Shown here: piece by piece, positions 62,889 to 64,000 of the stretch
Layout: every line of letters starts with the position of its first letter
Numbering within the stretch: position 1 is the stretch's first letter
DNA from: CALKJU01 sp046349355
GTDB taxonomy: Bacteria; Pseudomonadota; Alphaproteobacteria; Geminicoccales; Geminicoccaceae
Length of the DNA stretch: 64,000 bases
Direction: 5' to 3'
NCBI GenBank assembly: GCA_046349355.1
Contig: JAXMCM010000015.1
Location: 186,001 to 250,000 of the forward strand
Position numbers and translations under genes: made by a program
Notes under the pieces: generated by a model
Databases searched by the model: none
Told to the model about the DNA's origin: nothing
What the model saw: the letters and a program-made list of their open reading frames with translations, nothing else

Positions 62889-62929
62889 GTTAAGCCGCGG
62901 TTCACCGCACCGTTGAACCGGCGCTTAAC
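62889..62929. promoter_or_regulatory. 41-nt imperfect inverted repeat upstream of RTX gene 4 and the channel gene
   Basis: GTTAAGC-CG-CGGTTCA, a 9-nt centre, TGAACCG-GC-GCTTAAC: two perfect 7-bp arms on each side, interrupted by a 2-bp mismatch. It lies in the 191-bp divergent region between the channel-like gene (start 62832) and RTX gene 4 (start 63024). It could be a double operator, or a hairpin in the RNA. Confidence 0.5.
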
Positions 62930-63023
62930 GCAAGCTGCGGGATAAGGGCGGCCAAGGTTCCGCACTCCGCGCCCGCCGGCCTGCACGGCCCCTGCGGCGC
63001 GGCCTTCGGGAAGGGTCCGCCGC

Positions 63024-64000
63024 ATGACGACCACGCTCACCGGTTCCGCCGACAGCGACATCATCGAGGCCGACGTCGAGGGCGATCCGGTCGTCGTCGA
63101 GGGTCTCGCCGGCGACGACAGCCTCTTCGGCACCATCTTCGCCGACCTGCTCGACGGCGGCGACGACAATGACGCGCTCAACGGCCGCGCCGGCGACGAC
63201 ACGCTGTCCGGCGGTGCCGGCGACGACGTGCTGCTGCCGGGGGCCGGCACCGACACGGTCTGGGGCGGCGACGGCCTCGACACGGTCAGCTACGACGGCC
63301 GCATCTCCCGCGTCATCGTCGACCTCGACGCCGGCACCGTCGACGACGGGGACGGCGGCACCGACCTGCTGGACAGCATCGAGAACGCCTTCGGCAGTGC
63401 CGCCGCCGACACCCTCTCGGGCGATGCCGGCGGCAACGAGCTCTATGGCGGGTCGGGCAACGACCGCCTCCAGGGCGGCGAGGGCGACGATGTCCTCGAG
63501 GGCGGCGAGGGCAACGACACCCTCGACGGCGGCACCGGCGTCAACGACCTGTTCGGCGGAGACGGCAACGACCTCGCCTACTTCGACGCCGACCTCGCCG
63601 ACATCACGGTGACCCTCGACGACGACGAGTACATCGTCGTCTCGGACGTCGAGGGCAACAGCATCCGGGTCTACGGCGTCGAGCGCTTCAGCTTCATGGG
63701 CCAGGTGCTGTCGTTCGCCGACGTGGCGGCGCTGGTCGGCGCCGACGGCGTGCTGCGCGGCACCAGCGAGGCCGACACGCTGGTCGGCGGCAGCGACGAC
63801 GACGCCGTCCTGGCGCTCGGCGGCAACGACCTGCTCAGGGGCGGCGGCGGCGACGACGACCTCAACGGCGGCGAAGGCCAGGACTGGGCCAGCTATTTCG
63901 GTGCCCTCGACGGCGTCGTCGCCGACCTCGACGCCGGCAGCGCCGACGACGGCTCGGGCGGGACCGACAGCTTCATCTCGATCGAGCACATCCGCGGCTC
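63024..64000 (+). CDS. RTX Ca2+-binding repeat protein 4 (truncated by window end)
   Basis: The first ~325 residues of a larger RTX protein, open to the window end. It alternates repeat blocks (GRAGDDTLSGGAGDDVLLPGAG, GGSGNDRLQGGEGDDVLEGG) with repeat-poor DGRISRVIVDLDAGTVDDGDGGTDLLDSIENAFGS modules. The module pattern recurs near the end (ASYFGALDGVVADLDAGSADDG...), so the protein is probably long. AAGGG lies upstream of the ATG at 63024. Like the other three it shows no enzymatic domain so far. Confidence 0.87.
   Translation, partial: MTTTLTGSADSDIIEADVEGDPVVVEGLAGDDSLFGTIFADLLDGGDDNDALNGRAGDDTLSGGAGDDVLLPGAGTDTVWGGDGLDTVSYDGRISRVIVDLDAGTVDDGDGGTDLLDSIENAFGSAAADTLSGDAGGNELYGGSGNDRLQGGEGDDVLEGGEGNDTLDGGTGVNDLFGGDGNDLAYFDADLADITVTLDDDEYIVVSDVEGNSIRVYGVERFSFMGQVLSFADVAALVGADGVLRGTSEADTLVGGSDDDAVLALGGNDLLRGGGGDDDLNGGEGQDWASYFGALDGVVADLDAGSADDGSGGTDSFISIEHIRG

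Overview
The window is very GC-rich and densely coded, and it reads like an alphaproteobacterial chromosome, probably of the Rhodospirillales/Geminicoccales type. The evidence is a GapR (DUF2312) gene, the three dedicated enzymes of the ethylmalonyl-CoA pathway (ccr, mcd, ecm), a YcgN-type protein, several Tat-exported proteins and the strong G/C third-position bias. I see no rRNA, tRNA, CRISPR array, insertion sequence or phage genes.

Layout. 1-5.5 kb (minus): a peptide/nickel-type ABC importer (binding protein, two permeases, two ATPases) followed by a truncated short-chain dehydrogenase. 5.7-10.4 kb (plus): a second importer of the ribose/LsrB/RhaS type. 10.4-19.5 kb: single genes and small pairs: YcgN protein, dienelactone hydrolase fused to an NTF2-like domain, gamma-glutamyltransferase, DedA protein, hpt, panE, DUF6134 protein, acylphosphatase, META-domain protein, LysR regulator and DMT exporter. 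19.9-22.5 kb: acyl-CoA dehydrogenase, APH-fold kinase and DUF6285 protein in one tight operon, matching the LvaC-LvaA-LvaB core that handles 4-hydroxyacyl-CoAs. 22.5-28.5 kb: two paralogous Tat-exported proteins of unknown function, divergent from a type II secretin (gspD) and prepilin peptidase. 28.5-35 kb: housekeeping genes (phosphatase-like protein, rpe, TerC protein, zntB, gshB, HIT protein, a tiny lipoprotein, 5'-nucleotidase, gapR).

35.1-42.9 kb is the disturbed part. A segment of about 2.2 kb holding a TPR-protein gene and the 3' end of a GH3 beta-glucosidase is present twice, about 3.07 kb apart. Each copy is preceded by a five-unit interspersed repeat and a broken TPR tail. In the left copy the TPR gene and the beta-glucosidase C-terminus are intact but the rest of the glucosidase is missing. 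In the right copy the glucosidase N-terminus is intact but many indels break the rest.

42.9-48.3 kb: mcd and ccr (minus) diverge from ecm (plus). The crotonyl-CoA carboxylase/reductase frame is continuous with an N-terminal helix-turn-helix domain, and the shared promoter holds a ladder of GTGTT/ATGTT motifs. 48.4-55.6 kb: AEC transporter, unknown exported protein, frameshifted ALDH7-type dehydrogenase, isochorismatase-like hydrolase, NnrU protein, cNMP/CBS/DUF294 protein and a DEDDh exonuclease. 55.7-64 kb: four RTX (Ca2+-binding nonapeptide repeat) genes surround a response regulator, a hybrid histidine kinase and a K+-channel-like NAD-binding protein; the last RTX gene runs off the window.

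The best candidates for something new are the HTH-CCR fusion with its motif ladder, the five-unit repeat element inside the damaged duplication, and the paired Tat-exported proteins beside the secretin.
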